Shown in pieces: positions 1-8,669 of a stretch of 64,000 nucleotides of DNA. The first letter of the stretch is position 1. Every line of letters begins with the position of its first letter. Where the stretch lies: assembly GCF_024623325.1 (NCBI RefSeq), contig NZ_JANJZD010000014.1, positions 62,001 through 126,000 on the forward strand, read 5' to 3'. The notes under the pieces were generated by a model. That model did not search any database and was not told the origin of the DNA. It saw nothing but the letters and a program-made list of their open reading frames with translations. Both the position numbers and the translations under genes were made by a program. Origin of the DNA: Acetatifactor muris (lineage in GTDB: Bacteria > Bacillota > Clostridia > Lachnospirales > Lachnospiraceae).

Positions 1-242
1 GTAAATGCAACAGAAGTTGCTGCTATAGCCTCATCCCCTATTTCTTTCGTTGGATCTTTACCCTTTTTATATAGTTCTATTTTAGCAGAATTCAAATCAA
101 AACCTATCACATTAAGTCCTTTTGCCGCAAAGGCAACAGCAATTGGCATTCCCACATATCCCAGTCCAACCAGGGCCAGATTTGCCTTTCTTTCCACCAG
201 TGCTTCATAAACAGTTAAATTTTCTGTACTCACCCTTTTCAT
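1..242 (-). CDS. Nucleotide-sugar dehydrogenase (UDP-GlcNAc 6-dehydrogenase-like), N-terminal fragment
   Basis: Only the first ~80 residues lie in the window; the gene runs off the left edge. The visible part contains the Rossmann signature LALVGLGYVGMPIAVAFAA followed by GFDLNSAKI, which is typical of UDP-glucose/GDP-mannose dehydrogenases that oxidise the C6 hydroxyl of a UDP-sugar to a carboxylate with NAD+. In the neighbouring WbpB-E-D-I-G context the expected substrate is UDP-GlcNAc, giving UDP-GlcNAcA as the first step toward a 2,3-diamino uronic acid (inference). Two ATGs compete: 248-246 abuts the TGA of the upstream aminotransferase, while 242-240 is better spaced from the GAGGAG Shine-Dalgarno and was chosen. 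Translational coupling to the aminotransferase is likely. Substrate specificity cannot be read from this fragment. Confidence 0.85.
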   Translation of the reverse strand, partial: MKRVSTENLTVYEALVERKANLALVGLGYVGMPIAVAFAAKGLNVIGFDLNSAKIELYKKGKDPTKEIGDEAIAATSVAF

Positions 243-248
243 GTTCAT

Positions 249-1388
249 TCACTCCTCAATTAATGCTTTTTTCAAATTTCTACTCACTTTCCAGACTTCT
301 TCTTCTGAAAGATACGGATGCATAGGAAGGCTTAATACTCTCCCACAAATATAATCTGTAACCGGGCAATCCGCTTTTGCGCTATCTGTTCCTGCAAAAG
401 CTCCCTGCATATGCATTGGTCTGTTATAATACACCATTGATGGTATCCCAGCAGCTTTTAATCTCGCCTGTACTGCACTGCGATTCGCATACTTTGGCAG
501 CTGTACAGTGTATTGAGCCCAGGAAGAACTATATTCAGACACAATTTCAGGAAGAATTAGATCACCGTTCTTCAAACTTGATGTATACCAACTCGCCACC
601 TGATTTACGCAGTCAAGTTCATATTCCCGAAAAGCTTTTAGTTTCGGTAACAAAACAGCAGCCTGAATAGTATCCAGCCTGCTGTTTACGCCAATTCTGA
701 TATTATTGTATTTATCATTTCCCGCTTTGCCATGGACACAATAGGAACGAAGCAGTTCCGCCCAGTCTTCCCGATCTGTAAAAATAGCCCCACCATCTCC
801 ATAACACCCAAGGGGCTTAGCCGGGAAAAAAGACGTAGTACTAATATCTCCAAAACTACAGGCTTTCCTGCCACGGATACTTCCCCCGAATCCCTGTGCT
901 CCATCTTCCAGAAGCAGTAAATCATATTTCTTACAGATCGATTGAATTCGATCATAGTCAGCCGGAAGCCCAAACAAGTCAACAGCAATTATCGCTTTGG
1001 CATTATATTTCCCTTCTGCTTTTACTTTACATACAGCCCTTTCCAGCCTGTCCGGGTCCATATTATAAGTTCTATCATCAACATCCACAAAAATCGGTGT
1101 TGCTCTGGCAAATGCAGGACACTCACCAGAGGAAAAGAATGTAAAATCCGGAACAAACACAGCATCACCTTCTCCCACACCCCATATCCTCAGTGCAAGA
1201 GAAATAGCATCTGTTCCATTCGCGCATGTAATGCAATATTTCACACCTACATATTCAGCAAGCTGTTCTTCCAGTTTTCTAACTTGTGTCCCGGATATAA
1301 AGTTAGCGGATGAAATAACCTCTGCAACAGCCAAATCAATTTCTTCTTTCATCACTGCATACTGCTTCTTTAAATCTCTAAATTCCAT
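249..1388 (-). CDS. wbpE: DegT/DnrJ/EryC1/StrS aminotransferase, WbpE-like
   Basis: A 379-residue PLP-dependent sugar aminotransferase. The start MEFRDLKKQYAVMKEEID, the SCANGTDA-like stretch (CITCANGTDAISLAL), the SFFPAKPLGCYGDGGAIFT segment with the Schiff-base lysine, and GVNSRLDTIQAAVL closely follow the WbpE pattern of Pseudomonas O antigen synthesis. WbpE transfers an amino group from glutamate to C3 of UDP-3-keto-GlcNAcA, giving UDP-GlcNAc3NA. The WbpB-like oxidase two genes upstream would supply the 3-keto substrate, and the WbpD-like acetyltransferase would act next, so three consecutive pathway steps are encoded together. The length is normal for the family. The gene is part of the long minus-strand capsule operon, with a 62-nt gap to wbpD. 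Confidence 0.92.
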   Translation of the reverse strand: MEFRDLKKQYAVMKEEIDLAVAEVISSANFISGTQVRKLEEQLAEYVGVKYCITCANGTDAISLALRIWGVGEGDAVFVPDFTFFSSGECPAFARATPIFVDVDDRTYNMDPDRLERAVCKVKAEGKYNAKAIIAVDLFGLPADYDRIQSICKKYDLLLLEDGAQGFGGSIRGRKACSFGDISTTSFFPAKPLGCYGDGGAIFTDREDWAELLRSYCVHGKAGNDKYNNIRIGVNSRLDTIQAAVLLPKLKAFREYELDCVNQVASWYTSSLKNGDLILPEIVSEYSSSWAQYTVQLPKYANRSAVQARLKAAGIPSMVYYNRPMHMQGAFAGTDSAKADCPVTDYICGRVLSLPMHPYLSEEEVWKVSRNLKKALIEE

Positions 1389-1450
1389 TCCAGTCCCCTG
1401 ATTTTCCTTTCGAATTCTGCTCTATTCAATGATCTCCAAAATATCTTTGT

Positions 1451-2023
1451 CTACCCTGTGTTCTTCAATACCAAATCACCATTACTGCAAACATATTCCA
1501 TCCCGCAATCCGGACACGTAAAATTTTCATTCAGCACCTGACCACATTGGCAAACCCATCCGATCCTCCTTGCCGGTATACCTGCCATCAATGCATATGG
1601 TTTTACATCTCTGGTAACCACAGCACCTGCGGCAATTGTGGCATATTCTCCAACGATATTGCCACAGACAACAGTACAGTTTGCTCCTAATGTGGCATCA
1701 TGCCTGATCAGTGTCTTTCGATATCCCAGACTCCCTTTTGGATACCTGCCCCTGGGGGTCAGATCATTGGTAAATACCATAGAAGGCCCGCAAAACACAT
1801 AATCCTCCAACTCAACCCCTTCATAAACAGAGACATTATTCTGAATTTTTACCCTATTACCAATTTTCACATTATTTGCTATATTTACATTTTGGCCAAA
1901 TGAACAGTTTGCTCCAATCTGAGCTCCCGATTGGATATGACAAAAACACCATATCTTTGTTCCATTACCAATTTGTACATTTCTGTCAATAATACTGGTT
2001 TCATGCACAAAAAAATCGCCCAT
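1451..2023 (-). CDS. wbpD: Hexapeptide-repeat N-acetyltransferase, WbpD-like, with C-terminal zinc-ribbon-like tail
   Basis: This 190-residue protein is built of left-handed beta-helix hexapeptide repeats (IGNGTKIW, IGANCSFGQNV, IGNRVKIQNNVSVYEG, LEDYVFCGPSMVFTND), ending in the family signature AGIPARRIGWVCQCG. It closely resembles WbpD, which uses acetyl-CoA to acetylate the 3-amino group of UDP-GlcNAc3NA-uronate. After the repeats come two CxxC-type pairs (CQCGQ and CPDCGMEYVC), which look like a small zinc ribbon; such a tail is also found in other WbpD-like proteins. The ATG at 2023 follows a GGGAGTC site. It sits between the wbpB-like and wbpE-like genes, consistent with the pathway. 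Confidence 0.9.
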   Translation of the reverse strand: MGDFFVHETSIIDRNVQIGNGTKIWCFCHIQSGAQIGANCSFGQNVNIANNVKIGNRVKIQNNVSVYEGVELEDYVFCGPSMVFTNDLTPRGRYPKGSLGYRKTLIRHDATLGANCTVVCGNIVGEYATIAAGAVVTRDVKPYALMAGIPARRIGWVCQCGQVLNENFTCPDCGMEYVCSNGDLVLKNTG

Positions 2024-2041
2024 GGCGACTCCCTCCCAAAG

Positions 2042-3130
2042 TCAACTGAGTATTTTTCTTTCCCCAAATCTTCCAGAAAAGTCCATAGCAGAACAGGCTT
2101 CTAATGGCAGCTTTACAGATTTCCCTTCCGCTGCAGATTTATAAATTGCCAGTACCAGCTCCAGTGCTCTCCTTCCGTCCTCTCCGCTTACATAAGGCTC
2201 TCTGTCATTCTCAATTGCCTCTCTGACATCCGCATAGAGCGGGATATGTCCAAAGCCATATACATTTGGCGGATTCTCTCCAAACATTCGGATAATATCC
2301 TCCGGGTTGTCCAGTGCATCTGAGAAACGCCATTCTTCAATCTTATTCACAGATTGTCCTCCGGCTTTTACAGTCCCCTTTTCTCCAAATAAATAAAGCG
2401 TCTCTTCCAGATTCTTCGGATAGATATCAGTAGTCCCCTCAACAATACCATACGCACCGTTCTTAAACTTTATCAATGCAATTCCAAGATCTTCTGCCTC
2501 CATATAAGGATGATTCAACCGATCTGTCATTCCCACTACTTCATCAATCTCATTTCCCATCATCCAGCGCAAAAGATCAATATTATGAATACACTGATTC
2601 ATCAATGCTCCACCATCCTGTTCCCAGGTTCCCCGCCAGGATGCTCTGGAATAATATTCAAAATCCCTGCACCATCGTATATGAGCTGTCCCGTAAAATA
2701 ATCTGCCAAATCGTTCTTTTTCCAATGCTTCTCTAATCTTCTGTATTGATTTGTTAAATCTGTTCTGGTGATTTGCGCAGACTTTTACCCCTTTTTCTTT
2801 TGCTTTCCTGATAATCTCATCCGCATCGGCCAGTGAAAGAGCAATTGGTTTTTCAATAATTAGATTGCATCCTGCATCGATACAATTCAGGGCAATCTCA
2901 GCATGTTTACCTGATTCCGTACAAATGGCTACAAGTTCCGGTTTTTCCACTTCCAACATCTCTTTGTAATCCGTATATTGCGGGATTTTGCTGAGTCCAA
3001 ATTTGACAACTTTATCATGGATGTTCTCCTGCATGATATCGCAGAGACCTACAAAGTCCAAATTATTAGTCTTTGCTGCCACAATATGATTTGGAGAAAT
3101 ACGACCACAGCCTATTAATGCATATTTCAT
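2042..3130 (-). CDS. wbpB: Gfo/Idh/MocA-family UDP-sugar oxidoreductase, WbpB-like
   Basis: A 362-residue NAD(P)-dependent oxidoreductase. The N-terminal Rossmann fold begins with MKYALIGCGRISPNHI; the conserved EKPIALSLADADEI (the EKP motif) and the NQCIHNIDLLRWMMG segment carrying the active-site histidine follow. WbpB oxidises the 3-hydroxyl of UDP-GlcNAcA to the keto sugar that WbpE aminates, with 2-oxoglutarate recycling tightly bound NADH in characterised enzymes. Its position among wbpD, wbpE and wbpI homologues supports this assignment over a generic oxidoreductase. The length is standard. The gene ends 18 nt before wbpD and lies in the LoaP-headed operon. Confidence 0.9.
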   Translation of the reverse strand: MKYALIGCGRISPNHIVAAKTNNLDFVGLCDIMQENIHDKVVKFGLSKIPQYTDYKEMLEVEKPELVAICTESGKHAEIALNCIDAGCNLIIEKPIALSLADADEIIRKAKEKGVKVCANHQNRFNKSIQKIREALEKERFGRLFYGTAHIRWCRDFEYYSRASWRGTWEQDGGALMNQCIHNIDLLRWMMGNEIDEVVGMTDRLNHPYMEAEDLGIALIKFKNGAYGIVEGTTDIYPKNLEETLYLFGEKGTVKAGGQSVNKIEEWRFSDALDNPEDIIRMFGENPPNVYGFGHIPLYADVREAIENDREPYVSGEDGRRALELVLAIYKSAAEGKSVKLPLEACSAMDFSGRFGERKILS

Positions 3131-3202
3131 ACTTTTACCTCACAATACTTTATAGTTCACAACATCATATCCTTCTGTTACGACAATTCCATTCTAAACT
3201 TA

Positions 3203-4297
3203 CTACTTCCGTATCAAATTTATATATCTTCTCTCCTCAATTTGCTTTACAATCTTCTGTGCAGAATACCCATCTCCAAATGGTTGATAGCTTCTATCTA
3301 CCACTTGTGGTTCTGACAGCTTTTTCATAATTTCCTCTTTCTTTGGTGCAGACAAAGTATTTCTACCAGCTACCATCGTCTCCGGCCAGACAACAAAGTC
3401 AAGTACTGTTACACATTTTTTCCCAGCAAAAAAGGCTTCACGCTGAAGCCCTCCTGAATCCGTAACTATTTTCTTTGCATGCTTCACCAGACATATACTA
3501 TCCAGATATCCAACTGGCTCTGTTAATACTAAATTCTGAAACTTCTCTCTCTCTTTTAAGGCAAGGGCTCTTTGTTTATTTCTTGGATGTACCGGGTAAA
3601 TTACTTTTGCATCAAGACCTTCCATTGCTTTGAATATTTCCAGTAAGTTATCTTCCACACTCGTATTCTCCTCTCTATGACAGGTAAGATAATAATACGA
3701 TTCGGGTACTTTTATTCTTTTCTGTTCAAGAGTAGTCAACTCTACTTCTGAAATATCCTTTTTCATACTATATTGCGTAAATGCATCATACATAGGATCT
3801 CCCACAAGAAAAGCCCTGCCCTTGAGGCCTTCCTTATGCATTTCATCCATACCACTCTGTGTACTTGCCAGTAATAAAGTAGAAATATGATCTGTACAAA
3901 TACGATTGATTTCTTCTGGATTCGTCATACTGTGTGTTCTGGTACCTGCTTCAACATGGCAGATTGGAATATGAAGTTTTACAGCTGACAATGCTGCTGA
4001 CAATGTGGAATTGGTATCCCCAAATAATAGCACCCAGTCCGGTCGTTCTTTTATCAACAGCTCTTCAAGGCCAATCATCATTTTCCCGGTCATCTGAGCA
4101 TGAGTTCCTCCGGAAATACCCAGATTGTAATCTGGTTTCGGAATATCCAGTTCTTCAAAAAACTGTCCTGACATATTATAATCATAATGCTGCCCTGTAT
4201 GAATCAAAATTTCTGAATGACTTTTTCTCAACTGGCGGGATACGACAGCTGCCTTTATAAATTGCGGTCTTGCCCCTACAACAGTAACTACTTTCAT
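3203..4297 (-). CDS. wbpI: Non-hydrolysing UDP-HexNAc 2-epimerase, WbpI-like
   Basis: This 364-residue enzyme has the hallmarks of non-hydrolysing UDP-GlcNAc 2-epimerases: MKVVTVVGARPQFIKAA at the N-terminus, the HTGQHYDYNMSGQFFEEL segment, GDTNSTLSAALSA, HVEAGTRTHSM, and the C-terminal TDSGGLQREAFFAGKK loop. Within the Wbp pathway WbpI epimerises C2 of UDP-GlcNAc3NAcA to give UDP-ManNAc3NAcA. A plain UDP-GlcNAc to UDP-ManNAc epimerase (WecB-type) is the alternative, but all neighbouring Wbp steps are present, so the WbpI role is preferred. It is cytosolic and part of the capsule operon; wbpG lies 28 nt upstream. Confidence 0.88.
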   Translation of the reverse strand: MKVVTVVGARPQFIKAAVVSRQLRKSHSEILIHTGQHYDYNMSGQFFEELDIPKPDYNLGISGGTHAQMTGKMMIGLEELLIKERPDWVLLFGDTNSTLSAALSAVKLHIPICHVEAGTRTHSMTNPEEINRICTDHISTLLLASTQSGMDEMHKEGLKGRAFLVGDPMYDAFTQYSMKKDISEVELTTLEQKRIKVPESYYYLTCHREENTSVEDNLLEIFKAMEGLDAKVIYPVHPRNKQRALALKEREKFQNLVLTEPVGYLDSICLVKHAKKIVTDSGGLQREAFFAGKKCVTVLDFVVWPETMVAGRNTLSAPKKEEIMKKLSEPQVVDRSYQPFGDGYSAQKIVKQIEERRYINLIRK

Positions 4298-4325
4298 GAT
4301 GTTTACTCCCCTGCTTCAGGCTTTA

Positions 4326-5456
4326 TTACCTGTCCACAATTTTATGAATTGACCTGAAAATCTGATATAGTACTGATGAATCTTCCACCTTATACTCCTG
4401 ATGCATATGCACCGGCGCCAACATAATCTTATTAAATTCCTTATCATCTAATTCCAGCTTTTCTTTTACAAAGGAAATATATTCTGCCATTTTCTTTTCA
4501 TCATATAAGGGTTCTCCCAGCTCGCTCAATGCCTCTTCTCTGGTCATCTGACCACTTACTATCATACTCGATAAGTGTGAAGTCCTCTTATCAACACCGA
4601 ATTTTTTCGGAAACCAATACAATTGAATGAATGCTGTCAATATATTCTCCAGGTGTTTTCTTCCATAATATTCAAACTGGCAAAAATCATATAGTTCCTT
4701 AAAAGCTCTGTCCCTGTTATAATCAATCAGGTTGAGTGGTCTTACCGTCTTGATATTAAATATTCGACTGTCAACTTCTCTTTTTATGGTTGAAATGAAC
4801 CTTAATTTATTGATTGGCTGACTGCCAAATCTCCTGTTAATATCCTTTATATTTACAACATCATTCGCCTTATAGGTATTCCCTTTCTGCAGGATACACT
4901 CCAGTGCAAAGTTCCCTCCGGCAAGAAAGTACCTGATTTTGTACTCCTTCATTTTCTCATACAGAAAAGCAAAAAGCACATTATCCTGCGGAATTGCAAT
5001 GTTCGGAACTCCTGCCTTCATATATGCTTTCGTCAGAGCATTGAACTGGACCGCATCCGGTTTTACAACCTCATAATCAAATCTGGTAGCCTTAATTAAT
5101 TTTGCCAGATTTGCTTTTGATATTTCCGTATCAAATCCATCATCAATGTGCACAGCCAGAACCCTCAATCCCCATTTATGCCCCAGATATGCCAGATAGG
5201 ACGAGTCCAGGCCCCCGGAAATTCCCATAATACAATCATACTTTTTACCCTTTCCGGATATCTTCACCTGTTGAAGAAGTCTTTCTAGCTTTTCTTCTCC
5301 TTCTTTACCTGGAAAATACACTTTTCCAATCTGCTTAAATGCTGTTGAACAATAATTACAATGTCCATTTTGATCAAACTGAATTGTCTTATCAGATGAA
5401 TCATCCATAATGCAACGTGTACAGCGCCTGATTTTATTCAATTTCATCACCCTCAT
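4326..5456 (-). CDS. wbpG: N-acetyl sugar amidotransferase, WbpG/PseA-like
   Basis: A 376-residue ATP-pyrophosphatase-type amidotransferase. The N-terminal cysteine pairs RRCTRCIMDD and HCNYCS resemble the zinc site of this family, and GISGGLDSSYLA is the PP-loop that adenylates the acceptor. In Pseudomonas O5, WbpG turns the 3-acetamido group of ManNAc3NAcA into an acetamidino group using ammonia delivered by HisH2/HisF2 partners. No HisH or HisF homologue lies in this window, so the ammonia source is unclear; the upstream asparagine-synthase-like gene overlaps it by 23 nt and might be functionally linked (inference). LegX- or PseA-type roles on other amino sugars remain possible. A second in-frame ATG three codons in is an alternative start. 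Confidence 0.87.
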   Translation of the reverse strand: MRVMKLNKIRRCTRCIMDDSSDKTIQFDQNGHCNYCSTAFKQIGKVYFPGKEGEEKLERLLQQVKISGKGKKYDCIMGISGGLDSSYLAYLGHKWGLRVLAVHIDDGFDTEISKANLAKLIKATRFDYEVVKPDAVQFNALTKAYMKAGVPNIAIPQDNVLFAFLYEKMKEYKIRYFLAGGNFALECILQKGNTYKANDVVNIKDINRRFGSQPINKLRFISTIKREVDSRIFNIKTVRPLNLIDYNRDRAFKELYDFCQFEYYGRKHLENILTAFIQLYWFPKKFGVDKRTSHLSSMIVSGQMTREEALSELGEPLYDEKKMAEYISFVKEKLELDDKEFNKIMLAPVHMHQEYKVEDSSVLYQIFRSIHKIVDR

Positions 5457-7104
5457 TTCCCTTTATCATAATATCGTGTACCATTCCAGCTGAAAGCTGT
5501 TTTTCCAGCCACCATAGCGTCAGTGTCTCAAACATTGCTATATTGGAAAAATGAATCTGGTTCCTGTTCTGCATTTTTTTATAACATAATCTGCAGAGAT
5601 AATAGAAATTGTTTGAGTCTTTATTAAAATACAGCATGATACCACATTTATAATATATCCACATGATGATGCCATACAGAAAAGTTACATATGTTTTTCT
5701 TTTATACTTCTTCACATAAATTTTCTGCTTCTTTTTTGCTTTTGCATATTCAATTCCATACTTCTTAAACCAGCTTTCCATCAGTGAATAGTCATACAAA
5801 GATTGTTCCTGTTTATAATACATAGGAATTTGATACCAATATTCAATCATCTCCTTATCCCAAAAAGGCATTCTCCATGAATATCCAAAAAATTCATATG
5901 TCTTTAAACAGATAAGTATAAACTGTGCTATCTTATGAACAGCAAACCAGGATTCAGCTGCAGCATCAAATTCCCTCAGGTTTGTAACAGAATATTTGCC
6001 TTCTTGAAAAAAAGCTTTTATATCCTCTTTAATTTTCAAATTATAGTGCTTAAACTTTTCATTGACTGAAAAAAATCTGTGAAATATAAATTCTGTCAAC
6101 AAATCAATACTATATTCATATTCCTGATCCTGCTCCACAGCAAGTGTATAGCTTCCTCCAAAAATATCAGCACAAAATCCGGGAATTATAACTCCTTTTT
6201 GAGGAAATAACGGATTCTTTCTCAGCTCAATAAGAGCCATGATCTCCTGTATGTGTGGTAAATTGCAACAAAAATAGTCATATTCCAAAAAATACCCTGC
6301 TGTTTCATTTTCGAAAAGATCCTCCCACACTGTTTCCTCTATTTTTGCATAAAAATGTTGATAGCCCAATTTTTCAGCAACCTTTTTGGAAATTCCTGTT
6401 TCTTCTGTATCATCTGAGAAGCCATAGGTATAGCAAACAACATTTTTACAACCCAGTTCCTTCAATTCTGTTACAATAAATCTGGAATCATATCCTCCAC
6501 TTAGCGGGACAATCATAGTCTGGTCTCCAACAGAGTCAATCATACGTTTAAATACATTATGCGTAAGTACACTAATTTCTGATAGATACTGATCATATGA
6601 ACTTTTAAAGTTACTGTCTGAATGAATATGCTGATAGTATATAATTTTTCTGCAATTTCCACTTCTGTCCAAAGCAACTATATTACATGCCATCACCTGC
6701 TTAACCTGTTCTGAAAAAGTTCTGTCATTAGATACATGCATAGTTGATTTTATTACTTCAGCCACTGCAACTTTATCAACTTCCTTTGAAGTTAATTCTA
6801 CAAAACCTGTATTGTCTGATATGATTCTTCTCCGATTATCATAAAATAAGGGAATACTGCGAATATGATCCGTAAAAAGATATAAAATTTCATTTATCAA
6901 TACACAACCTGCAAAGCATCCGTTAAATCGGTTTAAAGAATGTTCTAAAAGTTCCTCTGATTTTATATCGCTGAAGAATGAAAGTAAATTTTCACCATCC
7001 AAGTACTCTCCATTATGCCACCCATACCCCTTTATACAAACTGTCTCATTATGATACCATTGAAAACCTCTTTCATCTTCAAAACAAATTTTATATCCTA
7101 TCAT
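5434..7104 (-). CDS. Asparagine-synthase-like protein lacking the N-terminal glutaminase cysteine
   Basis: A 556-residue protein with asparagine synthase B architecture. The N-terminal ~170 residues resemble the class II glutamine amidotransferase fold (GCFAGCVLI, LFTDHIRSIPLFY), followed by a synthase domain with the PP-loop VPLSGGYDSRF. The sequence begins MIGYK, so the Cys-2 nucleophile needed for glutamine hydrolysis is missing; any ammonia must come from elsewhere. Such AsnB-like proteins occur in capsule clusters, where they are thought to amidate uronic acids or related groups. It overlaps wbpG by 23 nt at its 3' end and the flippase by 4 nt (ATGA) at its 5' end, implying tight coupling. 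The substrate is not known. Confidence 0.8.
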   Translation of the reverse strand: MIGYKICFEDERGFQWYHNETVCIKGYGWHNGEYLDGENLLSFFSDIKSEELLEHSLNRFNGCFAGCVLINEILYLFTDHIRSIPLFYDNRRRIISDNTGFVELTSKEVDKVAVAEVIKSTMHVSNDRTFSEQVKQVMACNIVALDRSGNCRKIIYYQHIHSDSNFKSSYDQYLSEISVLTHNVFKRMIDSVGDQTMIVPLSGGYDSRFIVTELKELGCKNVVCYTYGFSDDTEETGISKKVAEKLGYQHFYAKIEETVWEDLFENETAGYFLEYDYFCCNLPHIQEIMALIELRKNPLFPQKGVIIPGFCADIFGGSYTLAVEQDQEYEYSIDLLTEFIFHRFFSVNEKFKHYNLKIKEDIKAFFQEGKYSVTNLREFDAAAESWFAVHKIAQFILICLKTYEFFGYSWRMPFWDKEMIEYWYQIPMYYKQEQSLYDYSLMESWFKKYGIEYAKAKKKQKIYVKKYKRKTYVTFLYGIIMWIYYKCGIMLYFNKDSNNFYYLCRLCYKKMQNRNQIHFSNIAMFETLTLWWLEKQLSAGMVHDIMIKGNEGDEIE

Positions 7105-8669
7105 TTTTCATTTATTTCCTTACTTAACTTTGATTTAACTCGATTTACTACCCCAAAAGCAGCTTTACTTAAATATTTAAATTCCTCTGTATTTCTAAAT
7201 AATAGAAACCAGATCAAATTTGGAAGTATCATACAAATCATCAGGCTTACTGCAAAACCTAATATTGAATAACTGTTATACAGGCCGGTAATAAACCTCA
7301 GTAACACAGTTGTCGCCAATATAATTAACAGATACTTAAAATAAGTAAAATAAAAGGATGCCGCTTTTTTCTGAAATACATATTTGAATACAATGATAGG
7401 GTCAATTGCCAGTGTAAGAAGCTCTGCCAAAATTGATCCCACCAAAACTCCAAATATTCCAAGTTTCATATTATATACAAAAAATATAGAGGTTGATACA
7501 TTGATTACCACACTTAATAAATATCTGATTCTTGCATTATAAAATAATCCTGCTGCTTCTCTGAACTTGATGACTGCTGCCAGTAATCCGTCAATCAGAA
7601 ATTTGATTACAAATGCTGCAACTGTCTTTTCATCCAAGAGCCATTCTTTTCCTAACCATATTCCTCCGATAAAAGGATTTAAAAGAATAAAAAGGCAAAT
7701 ACTGCAAAAACCGTATGTCCAAAAGCTCATCAGATTTAAGCAGTCGAAAATAAATTTATTTTTCTCTTTTGATTCCGTCACATTTAAATTTCCTATACTT
7801 GCCGTCAATGGATTATAAATCACACCCAATATCCTTACGACAGCTAGTTGTAAAAGCGTATAATTTGAATACAGGCCGACCGATGTTATATTCACAAAAC
7901 TGGAAATGATAATACTGTCGGCTGATGAATTTATTGTACTTGTTATCCTGTATAATGATAATCCAAATACATTTCTAAATATTCCTTGTTTCTCTATCTG
8001 TTCTAATCTGCTTTCTTCTCTGGAATTTATATATGGATACTTTTTTCCAACTACATATGAAATAATTCCATTCATAGCTATATTAGACAAAACCTGGATA
8101 AAAATGTAAAGATATAATGCTATATCCTGTCCTTTAAAACAAAGTAATACTGTCATCTGGAATACACACATACAAACTGTGCACAGACAATTAACCAACG
8201 TGATAACATATTCATTTTGACTGGCAGTCAACATGGCACTTCTATATGCCAAAAACCAGTATGAAATTACTGATTGAAATAAATATAAAGCAAAAATAAT
8301 CAATATATTAACAGATGTATTTTTTTCTTTTATCAAATAGGGCAAAAATGGAATTAATGCCACTCCCAAAAAGAAAATTACAGTGCCTATATATGAATAC
8401 GCTTTTTTATAAAATCTGATAAGTGCCCGTATTTTATCCTGATTATCTTCCGCAAATGGCCTATATAAAGCGTATACTATCGCGGAGCCTATCCCCAATT
8501 CGGATAACGACAAAATTGAAAGTACATTGGAAAACAGTCCCGTAATTCCCAAATATTCACTGGCCAGACATTTTGTAAAAACTGTTCTCGTAAGAAAGTT
8601 CAATATTAAAATTATTATCTGGCAAGCTAATCCTACTGCCGCATTACGCCCTACATTCCAGCTCCTCAT
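7101..8669 (-). CDS. wzx: Wzx-type polysaccharide flippase (MOP superfamily)
   Basis: This 522-residue, very hydrophobic protein has about 12-14 predicted membrane helices from residue 8 to 500. The N-terminal pattern (NVGRNAAVGLACQIIILILNFLTRTVFTKCLASEYLGITGLFSNVLSILSLSELGIGSAI abbreviated here to its ends) is that of Wzx/MATE-like repeat-unit flippases, including the EYLG and LSELGIGSAI segments. It should translocate undecaprenyl-diphosphate-linked repeat units across the membrane for polymerisation by the nearby Wzy. It overlaps capA and the AsnB-like gene by 4 nt each (ATGA). Codon use is AT-rich like the surrounding 3-15 kb region, as is common for strain-specific capsule genes. Confidence 0.88.
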   Translation of the reverse strand: MRSWNVGRNAAVGLACQIIILILNFLTRTVFTKCLASEYLGITGLFSNVLSILSLSELGIGSAIVYALYRPFAEDNQDKIRALIRFYKKAYSYIGTVIFFLGVALIPFLPYLIKEKNTSVNILIIFALYLFQSVISYWFLAYRSAMLTASQNEYVITLVNCLCTVCMCVFQMTVLLCFKGQDIALYLYIFIQVLSNIAMNGIISYVVGKKYPYINSREESRLEQIEKQGIFRNVFGLSLYRITSTINSSADSIIISSFVNITSVGLYSNYTLLQLAVVRILGVIYNPLTASIGNLNVTESKEKNKFIFDCLNLMSFWTYGFCSICLFILLNPFIGGIWLGKEWLLDEKTVAAFVIKFLIDGLLAAVIKFREAAGLFYNARIRYLLSVVINVSTSIFFVYNMKLGIFGVLVGSILAELLTLAIDPIIVFKYVFQKKAASFYFTYFKYLLIILATTVLLRFITGLYNSYSILGFAVSLMICMILPNLIWFLLFRNTEEFKYLSKAAFGVVNRVKSKLSKEINEK

